Shown here piece by piece: positions 31,278 to 40,057 of a stretch of 63,423 nucleotides of DNA. The notes under the pieces are model-generated. The model had not been told where the DNA came from and ran no database searches. It worked only from the letters and a program-made list of their open reading frames with translations. How positions within the stretch are numbered: the first letter of the stretch is position 1; every line of letters begins with the position of its first letter. The position numbers and the translations under genes were made by a program. This stretch comes from Clostridia bacterium (GTDB taxonomy: Bacteria > Bacillota > Clostridia > Christensenellales > Aristaeellaceae): assembly GCA_017938695.1 (NCBI GenBank), contig JAGBBA010000027.1, positions 1-63,423 of the forward strand, written 5' to 3'.

Positions 31278-32954
31278 TTACTTCTTCGCAGCGTCCCTTT
31301 CGCGCAGTTCGACGCGGCGGACCTTGCCGGAGATGGTCTTGGGCAGGGCGTCGACAAATTCGATGACGCGGGGGTACTTGTAGGGGGCGGTGAGCTTCTT
31401 GACGTGATCCTGGAGTTCTTTCTTCAGGGCGTCGGAGGGCTCCCAGCCGGGCTTGAGGACGATGGTGGCTTTCACGACCTGGCCGCGCATGGGGTCGGGC
31501 ACGCCGGTGATGGCGGTTTCCAGCACGGCGGGGTGTTCCACCAGGGCACTTTCGACCTCGAAGGGTCCGATGCGGTAGCCGGAGGACTTGATCACGTCGT
31601 CGGCACGGCCCACATACCAGTAGTAGCCCCATTCATCGCGCCAGGCCACGTCGCCGGTGTGGTAAATCTGGCCGTCCCACACGTCGGCGGTCATGCCCTC
31701 GTTACGGTAGTAACCGGCAAACATGCCGATGGGTGCGCCGTGGTGGGTGCGGATGATGATCTCGCCGGAAACGCCGGGCGGGCAGGGCTTGCCTTCGCCG
31801 TCGATGAGGTCAACGTCGAACACGGGGGCAGGCTTGCCCATGGAGCCGGGCTTGACCTCCATCCAGGGGAAGGTGGCCAGGGTGACCAGAAGCTCGGTCT
31901 GGCCGAAGGCTTCGCGCATTTCCAGACCGGTGCGCTTCTTCCATTCCTCGAACATGTCGGGGTTCAGGGGTTCGCCGGCCACGGCGCAGTGCTTCAGGCT
32001 GGAAAGGTCGTACTTGGAGAAGTCCTCCTGCAGCATGTAGCGATACATGGTGGGGGGAGAACAGTAGGTGGTGATGTGGAACTTGCCGATCATCTCCAGC
32101 AGCTCGGCGGCCTTGAACTTATCGAAGTCGTAGACGAACACGCAGCTGCCGCCCAGCCACTGGCCGTAGAGCTTGCCCCAAACGGACTTGGCCCAGCCGG
32201 TCTCGGACACGGTGAGATGCAGGCCGCGATCCTGCACCTGCAGCCAGTACACGGCGGTGAGGATGTGGCCCAGGGGATAAAGGAAGTTGTGGGTCACCAT
32301 CTTGGGCATGCCGGTGGTGCCGGAGGTGAAGTAGAGCAGCATCAGGTCTTCGTTGTGGGGATAATCGGCACCGGTGGGCTTTTCCCATTCCTCGGAGGCA
32401 GCGGCAAAGCCTTCGTCGTAATTCAGCCAGCCTTCGCGCTGGGTGCGGACGAGAACCTTGTGCTTGAGGTGGGTGCAGTCCGGGGCGGCCTCGTCGATAG
32501 CGTCGCAGACCACGGAGGTGTGCTCGGTGGCCACGATAACGGACACATCAGCCGCGTTGCAGCGATAGCGGATGTCCTTGGCGGTGAGCAGGTGGGTGGC
32601 GGGGATAGTGATGGCACCGATCTTGTGCAGGGCCATGATGATGGGCCAGAATTCGTGATGACGCTTGAGGATCAGCATCACGGCGTCGCCTTTCTTCACG
32701 CCCAGGGACTTGAAGTAGTTGGCGGCTTTGTTGGAATCCACCATCATGCGCTGGAAGTCGTACTTCACCACGTCGCCTTCGGGGTCGGTCCACAGAAGGG
32801 CTTCACGGGTGGGGTCTTCCTTGCCGTAGCGGTCGACCACGTCATAAGCGAAGTTGAAAGAATCGGGACGCTTGATGCGGAAGTTCTTGTTGAAGTCATC
32901 ATAATTGATGAAATCGCCCTGAACGGCCATATATTCATGATAAAGCGGCAGCAT
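31278..32954 (-). CDS. AMP-dependent acyl-CoA synthetase/ligase (copy 2)
   Basis: 558 aa, a paralogue of the ligase at 26034-27683. YFTSGTTGMPKMVTHN, AFGQTELLV, YHTGDVAWRDEWGYYWYVGRADDVIKSSGYRIGP (read as successive motifs) and PKTISGKVRRVELR are intact. It activates a carboxylic acid with ATP and CoA. It lies 30 bp downstream of its XRE-cupin regulator. The operon is preceded by a T-box leader, which links its expression to the charging level of a tRNA, so the product is probably used in amino acid metabolism (inference). GAGGGAA is just ahead of the ATG. Confidence 0.88.
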   Translation of the reverse strand: MLPLYHEYMAVQGDFINYDDFNKNFRIKRPDSFNFAYDVVDRYGKEDPTREALLWTDPEGDVVKYDFQRMMVDSNKAANYFKSLGVKKGDAVMLILKRHHEFWPIIMALHKIGAITIPATHLLTAKDIRYRCNAADVSVIVATEHTSVVCDAIDEAAPDCTHLKHKVLVRTQREGWLNYDEGFAAASEEWEKPTGADYPHNEDLMLLYFTSGTTGMPKMVTHNFLYPLGHILTAVYWLQVQDRGLHLTVSETGWAKSVWGKLYGQWLGGSCVFVYDFDKFKAAELLEMIGKFHITTYCSPPTMYRYMLQEDFSKYDLSSLKHCAVAGEPLNPDMFEEWKKRTGLEMREAFGQTELLVTLATFPWMEVKPGSMGKPAPVFDVDLIDGEGKPCPPGVSGEIIIRTHHGAPIGMFAGYYRNEGMTADVWDGQIYHTGDVAWRDEWGYYWYVGRADDVIKSSGYRIGPFEVESALVEHPAVLETAITGVPDPMRGQVVKATIVLKPGWEPSDALKKELQDHVKKLTAPYKYPRVIEFVDALPKTISGKVRRVELRERDAAKK

Positions 32955-32984
32955 GGTATTCCCTCATTTCATATTAGAATAGGG

Positions 32985-33548
32985 TCAGTCGGCGTTTTCC
33001 TTAACCACCACGGCGATGAACTTGCAGTCGCCTTCCATGGCATACATGGCGTGGGGCAGGGAGGAATCGTAGTACACAGAATCGCCGGGGGCGAGCATGA
33101 GCTCGTTGCCGCCCAGAACCATCTTCAGGTAGCCTTCCAGCACATAGTCGAACTCCTGGCCTTCGTGGCTGTGGGCCTGCTTGACGGTGCCAGGAGCATC
33201 CTGCTCCACGGTGACGATGAAGGGCTCGGCCAGCTTTTTGGCAAAGTTATAAGCCAGGTGCTGATAGTGGTACTGCTTGCGGCGGTCAAAGGCCAGGCCC
33301 TTGCCAGCACGGGTGAGCACATAACCGCGGAGCTTGGGGCTTTCGCCGGTGAGCAGGTCGGAAATATCCACGCCCAGGGTTTCGGCAATATTAAACAGGT
33401 GGGAGAATGAGAAGTCCTTCTCGCCGGATTCGTAGGCGATGTAGTCTTCCACAGGCACGCCGGACTTCTGGGCAACTTCCTCGGCGGTCATGCCGGAAAT
33501 ATCGCGCAGATCGGCAATTCGCAGGGCAATCAACTGAATCTGGTTCAT
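32985..33548 (-). CDS. XRE-cupin transcriptional regulator (copy 2)
   Basis: 187 aa. HTH_3 at about 7-62 (LRIADLRDISGMTAEEVAQKSGVP) and cupin at about 108-180 (HEGQEFDYVLEGYLKMVLGG, then LAPGDSVYYDSSLPHAMYAM). It is similar throughout to the regulator at 27710-28267. GAGGAGG precedes the ATG. It is the first gene after the T-box terminator, so it is controlled by transcription antitermination besides any autoregulation. Confidence 0.87.
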   Translation of the reverse strand: MNQIQLIALRIADLRDISGMTAEEVAQKSGVPVEDYIAYESGEKDFSFSHLFNIAETLGVDISDLLTGESPKLRGYVLTRAGKGLAFDRRKQYHYQHLAYNFAKKLAEPFIVTVEQDAPGTVKQAHSHEGQEFDYVLEGYLKMVLGGNELMLAPGDSVYYDSSLPHAMYAMEGDCKFIAVVVKENAD

Positions 33549-33580
33549 GGTGATCCTCCTCTGTCAGATAAATTAGGGGT

Positions 33581-33847
33581 AAAAAAACCCCTGCTTCCTC
33601 AAATACTGAGGCGCAGGGCTTGAAAAGCAATAACAGGAACGCAAAAAAACGTTCGGTCGTCGGCTCCAACAAGCCCAAGCCTATCACGCGGCACCGTCCT
33701 TCACTACTGGGGGAAGCCCCTTTTGCAAAGGCTGCTCGGGAGTGATGTACCTTGTCCTGTGCCTCCGGCTTACACCAGCCGCCGGATCTCTTTGCGCAGG
33801 GAGGAGAAGGCTTGTCTCCGTCAGAGCATTTCGTGCAATATTTGATT
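33581..33847 (-). promoter_or_regulatory. T-box leader (tRNA-sensing riboswitch)
   Basis: On the minus strand: GCTC...GACGGAG opens Stem I and pairs with CTCCCGAGC near 33745-33755; AAAGAGA then CCGGCGGCTGGTGTAAGCCGG (two motifs in a row, about 33766-33800) is the distal AGAGA/GGTG signature of Stem I. A GGTACATCA strand faces the specifier loop, where ATC (Ile) is the best reading. AGGACGGTGCCGCG at about 33686-33701 is the T-box core (consensus GGGTGGNACCGCG, so two bases differ). CCCTGC/GCAGGG with TTTTTTT at 33581-33618 is the terminator, right before the XRE-cupin gene. Confidence 0.85.
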
Positions 33848-33853
33848 GAGTGT

Positions 33854-33882
33854 ATGATAGCACGGCGAAGCTGCGCCGTCAA
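33854..33882 (-). promoter_or_regulatory. Promoter of the T-box operon
   Basis: Minus strand -35 TTGACG (33882-33877) and -10 TATCAT (33859-33854), 17 bp apart; start expected near 33847, at the 5' side of T-box Stem I. Confidence 0.8.
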
Positions 33883-33913
33883 TGGGGTAGATTGTTTTTC
33901 TGATGTACGGGAA

Positions 33914-34178
33914 AAGAATGATGAATGGTAAATTATGAATTATGAATGATGAATTGAGAGTATGGCCTAATGTTCGCAGATCGCCCCTACATTGATCAGC
34001 TGCTTGCCTCGCCCTGCGGCGCGACCGAAGGAAATGGGTCGAAGACTCCGCGCCGTGACCCCAACAAAGTGAAAACCCACTCTGCTCTCGCAGAATGGGT
34101 TTCGAAAGGGCCGAACGGCCCTTCGCGGGGTGGAGGGGCAGAGCCCCTCCCGGGAGTGCAGAGGGCAGAGCCCTCTGC
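33914..34178. repeat. Mosaic of repeat classes E, D and A
   Basis: An AAATTATGAATTATGAATGAT run, a partial GATCGCCCCTAC palindrome half, the CTGCGGCGCGACC...CGCGCCGTGACCCC unit, GGGTTTCGAAAGGGCCGAAC with CGGCCCTTCG, and two GGGGCAGAGCCCC-type hairpins, the last serving as the end of the araD transcript. Confidence 0.8.
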
Positions 34179-34185
34179 GTCCTCG

Positions 34186-34890
34186 TTACTTCTTCTGACC
34201 GTAGTAGGCGTTGGGGCCATGCTTGCGGAGGAAGTGCTTGTCGCGGACGTAGTTGGGCAGGCACTCGCGGGTCTGCTGCATGGGCAGGGCTTCGGTGTGC
34301 CAGGCCATCATGGCGACTTCTTCCATCACGACGGCGTTGTGGACGGCCTCAATGGCGTCCTTGCCCCAGGCGAAGGGGCCGTGGTGACGGGCCAGCACGC
34401 AGGGGACGTGGGCGGGATTGAGGTTGTTCTCTTCAAAATGGGAGGCGATGAGCTTGCCGGTTTCCAGCTCGTAGGCGCGCTCGACCTCTTCCTGGGTCAG
34501 GTCGCGGCAGCAGGGGATGGCACCGTAGATGTAATCAGCATGGGTGGTGCCATAAGCGGGAATGTCGCGGCCAGCCTGGGCCCAGATGGTGGCCCAGCGG
34601 GAGTGGGTGTGCACCACGCCGCCGATGGTGGGGAAGCGGCGGTACAGCTCGGCATGGGTGGGGGTATCGGAAGAGGGGTTCATGTCGCCCTCGACCTTGT
34701 TGCCCTCCAGGTCGATGACGACCATGTCTTCTGGCTTGAGTTCTTCGTAGGGAACGCCGCTGGGCTTGATGACGAACAGGCCCTTTTCACGGTCAATACC
34801 GGACACGTTGCCCCAGGTGAAGGTCACCAGATGGTGGGCGGGCAGGAGCATATTGGCCTCGTAAACCTTTTGCTTCAGCGCTTCAAGCAT
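34186..34890 (-). CDS. araD: L-ribulose-5-phosphate 4-epimerase
   Basis: 234 aa, standard length. [19 protein letters not shown] and [16 protein letters not shown] with the zinc histidines, then [11 protein letters not shown] and [12 protein letters not shown], are the class II aldolase/epimerase motifs of AraD. It interconverts L-ribulose 5-phosphate and D-xylulose 5-phosphate, linking arabinose (or ascorbate-type) catabolism to the pentose phosphate pathway. No araA or araB is nearby. AGGAGG precedes the ATG. It is downstream of the EAL protein on the same strand. Confidence 0.93.
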   Translation of the reverse strand: MLEALKQKVYEANMLLPAHHLVTFTWGNVSGIDREKGLFVIKPSGVPYEELKPEDMVVIDLEGNKVEGDMNPSSDTPTHAELYRRFPTIGGVVHTHSRWATIWAQAGRDIPAYGTTHADYIYGAIPCCRDLTQEEVERAYELETGKLIASHFEENNLNPAHVPCVLARHHGPFAWGKDAIEAVHNAVVMEEVAMMAWHTEALPMQQTRECLPNYVRDKHFLRKHGPNAYYGQKK

Positions 34891-34923
34891 GGTAGATCCT
34901 CCTGTATAGATGGTGTGGAAATA

Positions 34924-36855
34924 TCAGGCAACACTATTTTTCGCCATGTGGGTCAGGAAATCCTTCTCCTCCATGGGACGGGCGTAATAGAAGCCCTGCA
35001 TGCGGTCAACGCCGATGTTCTGCATGCGGTGGGACTGCTCGCTGGTCTCAACGCCCTCGATAAGGACTTCCACGTCCAGCTGTTTCAGACCGCTGACCAG
35101 GGCCTGGAGCAGATCGTTGGCCTTGCTGTCGGGCTCGTTGGTGAGCAGGGAACGGTCCACCTTCACGACTTCGATGGGGTAGTTCAGCACGCTGGCCAGG
35201 TTGGAATAGCCGGTGCCGAAGTCGTCCAGGTACAGGCCGACGCCCATTTCCTGCAGGCCGTGGATGTTGCGCAGCAGCAGGTCGTTGATCTCGGTGAAAA
35301 CGCGCTCGGTGATCTCGATCTTGATCTGGCTGGGGGACACGCGGTAGTGGTCGAGGTAACGCTTGATCACGGTGCACATGTCGGTTTCAGCAAACTGCTG
35401 GGCGGAGAAGTTGATGGAAATAGGCGGCAGATGCTCGTCCTTATGGGTGCTGAGGAACTCACACACCTTGCCCAGCACCATCCAGGTCACCTGGATGATG
35501 GAGCCGTTCTCCTCGGCGGCGGGAATGAAAATGCCGGGGGAGATGATGGAGCCGTCCTCGTCGCGCAGGCGGAGCAGAGCTTCGGCCGCGCAGGGCTTGG
35601 TGCCGCTGGCGTCGTAAATGGGTTGATAGCAAAGGAAGAAACGGTTGGTGGACAGGGAGGAAACGATCAGGTCGTTGATGCGTTCGCGGTTGGCCAGCTG
35701 CTGGCGGACGTTGTCGTCGAACACCACCACGGCACTGTCGGGCAGGTCGCGGGCGCGAAGCTGGCAGTATTCCAGGTTGTTGATCAGCTCCTCGGCCGTG
35801 TCGCCGCCGTTGGGATAGCTGACCTGGGCAAAGGACACACCTAGATGCGTGCGAACGCCGTCGGCCTCCCAGAAATCGGTGAAACGCTCGCGGAGGGCAT
35901 CCAGCTGGGCGTTGCTTTCTTCATTGGGCAGGTGGGTGTGGAGGATGACGAAATCAGTACCGTTAAAGCGGTAGCAATGGTCGTTGGGGCAAACCTTCTG
36001 GATGGCGTGGGCGACCTCGCGCAGGAGTGCGTCGCCCGCCTGCAGGCCGAAGCGGCGGTTGGTGTGGCGGAAGTGCAGAAGGCTGACCTGCTGCAGGGTG
36101 AAGGGCTGCTTGGCGGCGATCATGCGGTGCATGATGGCGGACAGGGCTTCGCGGCTGCCCACGGAGGTGAGGCGGTCGTGGTGCACACGCTGACGCTGGC
36201 AGCACACGAACAGCAAAAGAAGCAGCAGGGCCAGAATGATGCCGTCGATGAGCATATAGGGAGTTACAGCCTGGAATAAGGCAATGCCAGCCCCAACAAA
36301 GGGGAACAGAAGCATCGCATGGTGGAAGCCGTGATCCGCTTCCTTGCGGTGGTGGATGTAGCAAACCAGCACAATGGCATACTGAGTGAAATAGATGGCC
36401 TTGGGCATCCAGGCCATGACGCCGTCGTGGATCATGCCCTGGTCGTCGATGGCGAACAGCAGGTGGTGCAGGTGGTTGAAGGCACACATGAGGAAGTAGA
36501 TACCGAAGAGCGTCCACAAAATCGTTCGGGCTATGCGGAAGCTCCGCCGTGTGGAGGTGCCGGGGTAAATCTCAACCAGCGAGTAGGTGCAGATGAGCGA
36601 TACGGTGAGCATGGTGACGACTTGCCCCCAGATGGCCATGCTGTAAATGCCCTGGGGGAAGGGATCGGCCATCTGCTGATAGGTCACCAGGGCCAGGGAG
36701 CATAGCGTGGACACCGTGGCCATCACAAGGCAGGAGGTAAACAAACCTGTGCGGCGGCTGGCGTAGGTGGAGTCCGTCAGGGACAGAACCAGAAGGATAA
36801 ATAACAGGATCAGCGCAAGCATTTCAGGAATGGCGCTTGCTACCTGGAGAATCAT
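34924..36855 (-). CDS. Membrane GGDEF-EAL protein, probable c-di-GMP phosphodiesterase
   Basis: 643 aa. Seven or eight membrane helices fill residues 5-220. A GGDEF-like domain follows (DRLTSVGSREAL at 227-238), but its active-site loop is NGTDF (298-302) instead of GGDEF, so cyclase activity is unlikely. The EAL domain is complete: EAL at 425-427, KIEITERVF, DDFGTGYSN (544-552), KVDRSLL (565-571) and QGFYYARPM. It should hydrolyse c-di-GMP at the inner membrane face, with the degenerate GGDEF possibly binding GTP as a sensor. AAGGAAG precedes the ATG. Confidence 0.88.
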   Translation of the reverse strand: MILQVASAIPEMLALILLFILLVLSLTDSTYASRRTGLFTSCLVMATVSTLCSLALVTYQQMADPFPQGIYSMAIWGQVVTMLTVSLICTYSLVEIYPGTSTRRSFRIARTILWTLFGIYFLMCAFNHLHHLLFAIDDQGMIHDGVMAWMPKAIYFTQYAIVLVCYIHHRKEADHGFHHAMLLFPFVGAGIALFQAVTPYMLIDGIILALLLLLLFVCCQRQRVHHDRLTSVGSREALSAIMHRMIAAKQPFTLQQVSLLHFRHTNRRFGLQAGDALLREVAHAIQKVCPNDHCYRFNGTDFVILHTHLPNEESNAQLDALRERFTDFWEADGVRTHLGVSFAQVSYPNGGDTAEELINNLEYCQLRARDLPDSAVVVFDDNVRQQLANRERINDLIVSSLSTNRFFLCYQPIYDASGTKPCAAEALLRLRDEDGSIISPGIFIPAAEENGSIIQVTWMVLGKVCEFLSTHKDEHLPPISINFSAQQFAETDMCTVIKRYLDHYRVSPSQIKIEITERVFTEINDLLLRNIHGLQEMGVGLYLDDFGTGYSNLASVLNYPIEVVKVDRSLLTNEPDSKANDLLQALVSGLKQLDVEVLIEGVETSEQSHRMQNIGVDRMQGFYYARPMEEKDFLTHMAKNSVA

Positions 36856-37057
36856 AAGGTCACTTCCTTGCGGGTTGTTCGTGTAACGAAGATAACATTT
36901 TCAATAGTATACATATTATATGAGAAAAAAGCAAGCAATTAACCGAATTATACATCGTCATATTTGAGTAACGTAACAGATACATTCCAAAAATGTTACA
37001 TGTAACCATGCGCAAATACAAGTTTCCATCCGCTGGTTTCTTTTCTGGATGGGTTAT

Positions 37058-37065
37058 GGTATAAT
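37058..37065 (+). promoter_or_regulatory. Extended -10 promoter
   Basis: TGGTATAAT type extended -10 just upstream of the gene at 37089; no convincing -35. The remaining bases from 36856 hold nothing else recognisable. Confidence 0.5.
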
Positions 37066-37088
37066 CATACAAAACGGAGGTGATCGGG

Positions 37089-37700
37089 GTGCGGCGACTG
37101 GTTTGCTTGCTGCTTTCCATGCTGATGCTGTGCACTGCTGCCCTGGCGGATGGCTTCGACCAGGCCCGGCTGGAGCAGACCAAGGACTATACCACCTACA
37201 TGGACATTCACCAGGTCAATACCATTGTGGCACCGCCGGGCCAGCCCTGGATGGGCGAAACGGAGCTGGAGGACTCGGAGGTGGCGGTGTACCTGGATTT
37301 CATCCAGATGCCCGATGAGGACATGACCTTTCTGCGGCTGACGCTGTCGCTGACGTCCTATGAGTTTGTCGCCGCGGGCGAGCTGACCATCACCGTGGGC
37401 GGAAAGGACTATGTTTTTGATGTGTTCCCGGAGGTATGGGAGTATGACCTGACCTACTTTGAGGATTACATCATCTGCATGACGGACGCCAGCCTGCCCA
37501 TGATCAAGGCCATGGCCCGCAGCAAAACGGACACCTTTCCCATCAAGCTGGCTGGCGATATGACGGTGCAGGGCAGCATCACCCTGGATCTGGACCAGGT
37601 GGCACAAATCTATGATACCTACATCGACTGCGGCGGCGAAAGGCAGAACCTGGGCCTGTGCCGGGAGCTGTGGCCGGTGATGATCATGAAAGACGAATAA
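37089..37700 (+). CDS. Secreted protein of unknown function
   Basis: 203 aa from GTG 37089, 8 bp after GGAGG; an upstream GTG overlaps that site. A signal peptide (VRRLVCLLLSMLMLCTAALADG) is cut near ALA. The mature part is beta-rich and acidic, without a family I recognise. It precedes a XRE/S24-like gene by 12 bp and likely shares its transcript with the two genes that follow. No cysteine pairs or catalytic motif are evident. Confidence 0.6.
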   Translation: MRRLVCLLLSMLMLCTAALADGFDQARLEQTKDYTTYMDIHQVNTIVAPPGQPWMGETELEDSEVAVYLDFIQMPDEDMTFLRLTLSLTSYEFVAAGELTITVGGKDYVFDVFPEVWEYDLTYFEDYIICMTDASLPMIKAMARSKTDTFPIKLAGDMTVQGSITLDLDQVAQIYDTYIDCGGERQNLGLCRELWPVMIMKDE

Positions 37701-37712
37701 CGGAGGCAATGT

Positions 37713-38441
37713 ATGAGCAGACTCGGAGATCTGATCCGCACCGAGCGTGTGCGGGCAAAAATGACCCCCAAGCAGGTGGCCAAGAAGTGCGGCGTGGCGG
37801 AGAGCTTCATCGTTGCGGTGGAGGCGGGCACCCGTATCATCGCCGATGACCAGGCTCGCCGCATCCTGAAGACCATCGGCCTGAAGGAGCACAACGAGGC
37901 CGACTTTACCCTGGACGACATCGCAGCCACGGTGGACCTGGCCTCGGTACAGCCCCAGATGGCCAAGGCTGTCAGCCAGCCCAAGCCCAAGGCGGTGGAG
38001 AAGGTCGCTTCCACCGAGGAAAAGGACGAGGGCGTGGTGGGCAGCGTGTGGCTGGATGCCCTGACCAGCGTACTCAAGCATGTGCCGGTGATGAACGCCG
38101 TGATGAAGCCTGTGGATCACAAGCTGCTGCCCATCCAGGGCGGTAAGATCGAGGGCGCGAATCCGGACAAGGTGTTCTACTTCCTGGCCCCCGACGACAG
38201 CATGCGCGGCTTCCGCATCCACGCTGGCGACCACGCGCTGGTGGTACCCTCCCAGTCCCCGGTGGACGGCGCGGTGATGCTGGTGGAGTACAACAACCAC
38301 CGCTACCTGCGCAAGGTGAAAAAGCTGGACACCTACCAGGTGTTGCTTCAGTCCTACGACCGGGAGTACGACGCCGTGACCGCCAAGCTGGGCGATGTGA
38401 ACTTCATCGGCCGGGTGGTCAAGCTGGAGATCACACTGTGA
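37713..38441 (+). CDS. XRE-type HTH protein with S24/LexA-like domain
   Basis: 242 aa. HTH at about 5-57 (LIRTERVRAKMTPKQVAKKCG), a Lys/Pro linker, then a LexA/S24-like beta domain. LAPDDSM RGF gives Ser163 at the nucleophile position of the S24 family and RYLRKVKKL gives Lys201, the possible general base. In LexA and CI-like repressors this dyad performs self-cleavage; whether this protein is cleaved is not known. It is flanked by two exported proteins in one operon, so it may be a regulator or a membrane-associated S24/S26-like factor. The stop overlaps the next GTG. Confidence 0.7.
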   Translation: MSRLGDLIRTERVRAKMTPKQVAKKCGVAESFIVAVEAGTRIIADDQARRILKTIGLKEHNEADFTLDDIAATVDLASVQPQMAKAVSQPKPKAVEKVASTEEKDEGVVGSVWLDALTSVLKHVPVMNAVMKPVDHKLLPIQGGKIEGANPDKVFYFLAPDDSMRGFRIHAGDHALVVPSQSPVDGAVMLVEYNNHRYLRKVKKLDTYQVLLQSYDREYDAVTAKLGDVNFIGRVVKLEITL

Positions 38442-39070
38442 AGAAGCTGATCAAGTGCATGCCGCTGCTGGCTGTGCTGGCGCTGCTGGGTGCTATGATC
38501 CTCTCCAAGGTGCCCAGCAATGAGGAGCGTATCCAGCAGATGATCGACCAGCACGGCTTCCGCCCCAAGGAAAGCTATGAGCTGGACAGCGACGAGCCCG
38601 GGGAGAAGGGGGCGTACCTCTCCATGGTATACGGTCACCTGCCGGGCAAGGTGGGCGATCATTGGGCACTGATGACCTTCCCCAGTGAGAAGCACGGCGT
38701 GGGCTTTGATGCCCAGCGCATGGAGCTGGTACTGTTTGGCGAAGGGGAAGAACCGCTGCGCACCTTCACCTATGGTCAGGCGGAACTCGCGGCGGCACTG
38801 ACCTGGCACAACGAAACGAAGAACCTGTTCTCGAATCAGCGGAACGAGCTGTTTCTCGAACGCGCTATTATTCTGGGTGTCCCGGCACAGACCAGCACAG
38901 GCAAGACCCGCTTCGAGCCCCACGACATGGCCACGCTGGTGGTGCTTGTCCCCTGGGACAATACGCTGGAAGGTCTGGGCATTAGCATCGTCGGTGTGGA
39001 TGATGCTGGCGTGAACCGGGAATTCCACAACTATATGACCTTGCCGGAGGACGGCGGGGGGATGCTCTGA
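38438..39070 (+). CDS. Membrane-anchored or secreted protein of unknown function
   Basis: 210 aa from GTG 38438, overlapping the previous stop (GTGA). The N-terminal KKLIKCMPLLAVLALLGAMIL is a signal or anchor; the rest is soluble, with EERIQQMIDQHGFRPKESYEL after it. No recognised family. It is coupled translationally to the S24-like protein, which suggests a shared function. The gene ends before a repeat-rich gap. Confidence 0.6.
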   Translation: MKKLIKCMPLLAVLALLGAMILSKVPSNEERIQQMIDQHGFRPKESYELDSDEPGEKGAYLSMVYGHLPGKVGDHWALMTFPSEKHGVGFDAQRMELVLFGEGEEPLRTFTYGQAELAAALTWHNETKNLFSNQRNELFLERAIILGVPAQTSTGKTRFEPHDMATLVVLVPWDNTLEGLGISIVGVDDAGVNREFHNYMTLPEDGGGML

Positions 39071-39084
39071 GCAATTGCATATCT

Positions 39085-39263
39085 GTAGGGGCGATCTGTG
39101 ATCGCCCGTGCGCTGCACGAATGCGCAATAGGCAGAAGAAGCGGTGTGGCGGGCGAACGCAGTTCACCCCTACATTTGCACAGCCAAGTAGCACGTTGAT
39201 ATAAGCAGTGCTCCCCCTCAGTCAGCCGCAAGCGGCTGACAGCTCCCCTTACACAGGGGAGCC
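39085..39263. repeat. Repeat classes D and C
   Basis: GTAGGGGCGATC/GATCGCCC (39085-39107) is class D, with a second diverged half ending in CCCCTACA at 39177. CTCCCCCTCAGTCAGCC, GGCTGACAGCTCCCC and AGGGGAGCC (39211-39263) form class C, which is also at 60392-60489. No gene is seen between 39071 and 39330. Confidence 0.8.
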
Positions 39264-39329
39264 TTGCACTGAATGCATGCAATTGGATGAAAAATTGAAA
39301 TTGGGCGGAGAAAAACAATAAAATTCCCG

Positions 39330-39358
39330 TTTACAAAGCTCGGGAAGTCTGCTATAAT
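39330..39358 (+). promoter_or_regulatory. Promoter of rpsO
   Basis: TTTACA (39330-39335) and TATAAT (39353-39358) are 17 bp apart. Confidence 0.85.
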
Positions 39359-39364
39359 GTCTGA

Positions 39365-39480
39365 TGGGTTTTTGTGAACCGTCTGCGCGGACGCATGAAT
39401 CACTCCGACGGCGCACTGCGTGAACGGCGATTGCCCACAATAAAGCGGCACCAGCCGCAGAAAAAATGGAGGAAGACACC
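39365..39480 (+). promoter_or_regulatory. Structured 5' leader of rpsO
   Basis: A 115-nt untranslated leader with the stems CGTC/GACG around TGCGCG near 39381-39395 and CGCA..TGCG further on. Ribosomal protein S15 binds its own mRNA leader in many bacteria; whether this leader does so is inference. Confidence 0.45.
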
Positions 39481-39735
39481 ATGACCAAGAGCGAGATCAT
39501 CGCAGCCTACGCCCAGCACGAAGGCGACACCGGCTCCCCCGAGGTTCAGGTCGCCCTGCTGACCGCCCGCATCAACCACCTGAACGAGCACCTGAAGAGC
39601 AACAAGAACGACCACCACTCCAACCGTGGTCTGCTGCTGATGGTTGGCCGTCGCCGTGGCCTGCTGGAGTACCTGAAGAAGACCGACATCGAGCGCTACC
39701 GCGCCCTGATCGCCAAGCTGAACCTGCGCAAGTAA
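39481..39735 (+). CDS. rpsO: 30S ribosomal protein S15
   Basis: 84 aa. [41 protein letters not shown] and [12 protein letters not shown] are the invariant S15 sequence. S15 binds the central domain of 16S rRNA early in 30S assembly. GGAGGAAG precedes the ATG at 39481; the start five codons upstream is rejected. It is followed by a terminator and pnp, the common order. Confidence 0.98.
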   Translation: MTKSEIIAAYAQHEGDTGSPEVQVALLTARINHLNEHLKSNKNDHHSNRGLLLMVGRRRGLLEYLKKTDIERYRALIAKLNLRK

Positions 39736-39859
39736 GGCGGGCAGTGCCCGCACCCATTTCCGACGAACGAGTGCTGTCGCAGGGCGAGTGCCCCGCGATT
39801 GGAACGAGTGCATCGGATGGGGCGCAAGGAAGACACAGCAAAGGTTATGTCCTGTCGGA

Positions 39860-39895
39860 GCCGCCGGGATGGACAAGCTGTCCCGGCGGCTTTTT
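39860..39895 (+). terminator. Terminator between rpsO and pnp
   Basis: GCCGCCGGGA pairs with TCCCGGCGGC, followed by TTTTT. The 322-bp gap between the two genes also has CCCTTGAAA (39969-39976) and CATATGATA (39995-40003), a possible separate pnp promoter with imperfect spacing. Nothing else is recognised in it. Confidence 0.88.
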
Positions 39896-40057
39896 CGAGC
39901 CTTGCGGATGAAGGAGTGGTCGTCCGGCAAGGATGATGTGCAAGAACGTGTGCCTGGGGGATGTTATCCCTTGAAAATCCCATGGAGGGGTTTTCATATG
40001 ATAGCATCTCCGGGCGGCATGGGGCGCCTTGCCCCGAACGTAGATAAGGAGATAAGC

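Noticed and set aside
39788-40057. A 90-codon N-terminal extension of PNPase
   Set aside because: It reads through the rpsO terminator, has no homology and the ATG at 40058 has a good ribosome binding site.
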